Shown: positions 14,019 to 15,103 of the stretch, piece by piece
How the letters are laid out: each line of letters opens with the position of its first letter
Numbering within the stretch: the stretch's first letter is position 1
NCBI GenBank assembly: GCA_964409635.1
Contig: CAYPEL010000058.1
Location: forward strand, 1-15,103
DNA length: 15,103 bases
Reading direction: 5' to 3'
Source of the DNA: CAYPEL01 sp964409635
GTDB lineage: Bacteria > Pseudomonadota > Gammaproteobacteria > DSM-19610
The notes under the pieces: model-generated
Databases searched by the model: none
Seen by the model: the letters and a program-made list of their open reading frames with translations, nothing else
Told to the model about the DNA's origin: nothing
Translations under genes and position numbers: made by a program

Positions 14019-14047
14019 ACTATAACAGTACGACCTACTGTTATCAA
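14019..14047 (-). promoter_or_regulatory. rne: Predicted sigma-70 promoter for rne
   Basis: On the minus strand TTGATA (14047-14042) and TATAGT (14024-14019) are separated by exactly 17 bases, each matching the consensus at 5 of 6 positions. This is the best promoter match noticed in the window, and it points at rne. The predicted start is about 14012. It is overlapped by the inverted repeat at 14022-14044. Confidence 0.6.
14022..14044. promoter_or_regulatory. Perfect 9-5-9 inverted repeat within the rne promoter (candidate operator)
   Basis: ATAACAGTA (14022-14030) and TACTGTTAT (14036-14044) are perfect inverted copies separated by CGACC. The repeat fills the spacer of the predicted rne promoter and overlaps part of both the -35 and -10 boxes, the classical place for a repressor to block RNA polymerase. 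The binding protein is unknown. The arrangement is the reverse of a LexA box (ACAG...CTGT, not CTGT...ACAG). Confidence 0.5.
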
Positions 14048-14077
14048 TGGCTTACAGCATAAAGTCGTATTTATTAT

Positions 14078-14094
14078 GGTTATTTCAAATAACC
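14078..14094. promoter_or_regulatory. 17-base perfect palindrome upstream of rluC
   Basis: GGTTATTT-C-AAATAACC is a perfect inverted repeat with a single central base, 41 bases before the rluC ATG and about 30 bases upstream of the rne -35 box. It could be a protein-binding site for rluC or rne. It could also form a hairpin in an rluC leader, though the one-base centre makes that less likely. It shares no sequence with the 9-5-9 repeat. Confidence 0.35.
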
Positions 14095-14135
14095 TGTTTC
14101 AAGATCTTTCAGGATCACACTGGTAGAATCGGCTG

Positions 14136-15077
14136 ATGGAAGAATCTCCTAAATCCGGCGTGCAATGGCTTGAGGTCAACCCAGACCAGGCGGGTCAAAG
14201 AATTGACAACTTTTTGCTCGGTTACCTTAAAGGCGTACCCAAAAGCCGGATCTATAGAATCCTCCGCAAGGGAGAAGTACGGGTAAACCGGGGCCGGATA
14301 CGACCTGGTTACCGTTTGCAATCGGGTGACAAGTTGCGGTTGCCCCCGGTACGGGTTAGCGAAAACAAGGAAAGCTACGTGCCAGGGCAGGCGCAACAGA
14401 CGCTGCAAAACCGTGTCATTTATGAGGATGAACGCCTGTTGGTTCTCGATAAACCTTCCGGGATGGCCGTGCATGGCGGCAGCGGGCTTAAATTTGGTGT
14501 CATCGAAGCACTGCGGGCTCTGCGCCCGGATGCACCTTATCTGGAGCTGGTGCACCGCTTGGATCGGGCGACATCGGGTTGTCTTATGATCGCCAAAAAG
14601 CGGAGTGAGTTGCGAACGATACACGCCTTGCTACGCGAAAATGCGGTGACCAAGCGCTACCTGTTATTGGCTCAGGGTGATTGCTCATCGGCACCACGCC
14701 GGGTTGATGCACCGCTTAAAAAGCACCAGTTGCGCAGCGGTGAGCGGATGGTCCATGTTGATACAGAGGGAAAGTCGGCCGTTACCCATTTCAGATTGCT
14801 GGAAACCCTGCACGGGTCAAGTTATCTTGAAGCGCAACTTGAGACCGGACGCACCCACCAGATCCGTGTACACGCCGCCTATTCAGGCCACCCAATCGCC
14901 GGTGATGAACGCTATGGCGATAAAAGATTTAATGAGACAATGCGCAAGCTGGGCTTGAAAAGGTTGTTTTTGCACGCACATTATTTGTCTTTCCATGATC
15001 CTGAACGCAACCGGAGTATTGAAGTGAGCGCGCCACTGGCTGCGGATTTAAGGCGGGTTTTAGATAGGCTGGACTAG
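14136..15077 (+). CDS. rluC: Ribosomal large subunit pseudouridine synthase RluC
   Basis: A 313-residue RluA-family enzyme that isomerises uridines in 23S rRNA (in E. coli at 955, 2504 and 2580). An N-terminal S4 RNA-binding domain spans about 20-75 (RIDNFLLGYLKGVPKSRIYRIL region) and the catalytic domain about 92-300. The catalytic motif HRLDRATSG (140-148) carries D143; VLDKPSGMAVHGG (103-115), TGRTHQIRVHA (237-247), HPIAGDERYGD (252-262) and the C-terminal LFLHAHYLSF (277-286) are all family signatures. Its divergent position next to rne is the usual one for RluC in gammaproteobacteria, supporting this over RluD or RluA. The Shine-Dalgarno is weak (GGTAGAA). The stop TAG lies 26 bases from the right edge; nothing can be read from those last bases. 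Confidence 0.95.
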   Translation: MEESPKSGVQWLEVNPDQAGQRIDNFLLGYLKGVPKSRIYRILRKGEVRVNRGRIRPGYRLQSGDKLRLPPVRVSENKESYVPGQAQQTLQNRVIYEDERLLVLDKPSGMAVHGGSGLKFGVIEALRALRPDAPYLELVHRLDRATSGCLMIAKKRSELRTIHALLRENAVTKRYLLLAQGDCSSAPRRVDAPLKKHQLRSGERMVHVDTEGKSAVTHFRLLETLHGSSYLEAQLETGRTHQIRVHAAYSGHPIAGDERYGDKRFNETMRKLGLKRLFLHAHYLSFHDPERNRSIEVSAPLAADLRRVLDRLD

Positions 15078-15103
15078 TAGTCCTTCAACATGATAATGAC
15101 GGG

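Larger units (their letters stand above)
13722..14135. other. Divergent rne-rluC intergenic region (414 bases), including the structured rne leader
   Basis: No convincing gene lies here. Read on the minus strand, the predicted rne transcript would start near 14012 and have a leader of about 290 bases. Three hairpins stand out: one at 13922-13942 (GCAGG and AAA paired, CGAA tetraloop, one bulged G); a long-range stem of TTGCCCG/CGGGCAA (13763-13769 with 13809-13815); and CTCACA/TGTGAG (13733-13738 with 13747-13752, loop of eight), ending 11 bases from the rne ATG. In E. coli a long hairpin-bearing rne leader lets RNase E degrade its own message; a similar role here is inferred. The rluC-proximal part holds the two palindromes listed separately. 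Confidence 0.5.

Noticed and set aside
14022..14044. LexA (SOS) box, because the half-site TACTGT is present.
   Set aside because: The gammaproteobacterial SOS box is CTGT, eight bases, then ACAG. Here the halves face outward (ACAG...CTGT) with a different spacing.
1..15103. A hidden defence island, CRISPR array, prophage or insertion sequence.
   Set aside because: Nearly all of the sequence is accounted for by conserved housekeeping genes. I saw no spaced direct repeats outside rne, no transposase or integrase motif, and no attachment-site duplication.

Overview
The window reads as chromosomal core DNA of a gammaproteobacterium. No order can be named safely. The evidence is the conserved envelope and RNA gene neighbourhood comEC, exbB, exbD, msbA, lpxK, ycaR, kdsB, low-molecular-weight phosphatase, rne, rluC. 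Individual proteins also match the gammaproteobacterial forms closely: the RNase E catalytic aspartates fall at the same residue numbers as in Escherichia coli (303 and 346), and the Trm112-like protein resembles YcaR along its whole length. I see no tRNA, rRNA, CRISPR, transposase, integrase, toxin-antitoxin pair or defence gene.

Layout. Positions 1-571 (minus) hold the first 190 codons of an agmatine/peptidylarginine deiminase that runs off the left edge. A strong hairpin terminator at 612-639 separates it from a small exported protein gene (664-939, minus). From 1093 to 10370 nearly everything is on the plus strand: lolC/lolF-like permease and lolD (overlapping by 8 bases), a short gap with an inverted-repeat element, comEC, then a compressed run exbB-exbD-msbA-lpxK-ycaR in which each gene overlaps the next by 4 to 8 bases, and kdsB 19 bases later. 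A small unrecognised gene (10383-10640, minus) converges on kdsB and diverges from a low-molecular-weight tyrosine phosphatase gene (10737-11231). The phosphatase gene converges with rne (11313-13721, minus). A 414-base divergent region, rich in inverted repeats, separates rne from rluC (14136-15077).

How the genes work together. The plus-strand block is mainly an outer-membrane assembly unit. LolC/D releases lipoproteins from the inner membrane. LpxK makes lipid IVA, KdsB activates Kdo for addition to lipid A, and MsbA flips the core-lipid A product. ExbB/ExbD form a proton-driven motor whose partner is not encoded here. The order looks like a composite of the E. coli arrangement (comEC-msbA-lpxK-ycaR-kdsB) and the Pseudomonas one (lol-comEC-exbB-exbD-lpxK-ycaR-kdsB-phosphatase-murB-rne-rluC), with murB missing. 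The right-hand block encodes RNA processing (RNase E) and rRNA modification (RluC).

The most distinctive non-coding signal is a perfect 9-5-9 inverted repeat at 14022-14044 lying between the -35 and -10 boxes of a good predicted rne promoter, followed by a long leader with several hairpins. No clearly new multi-gene system is visible; the findings are modest.
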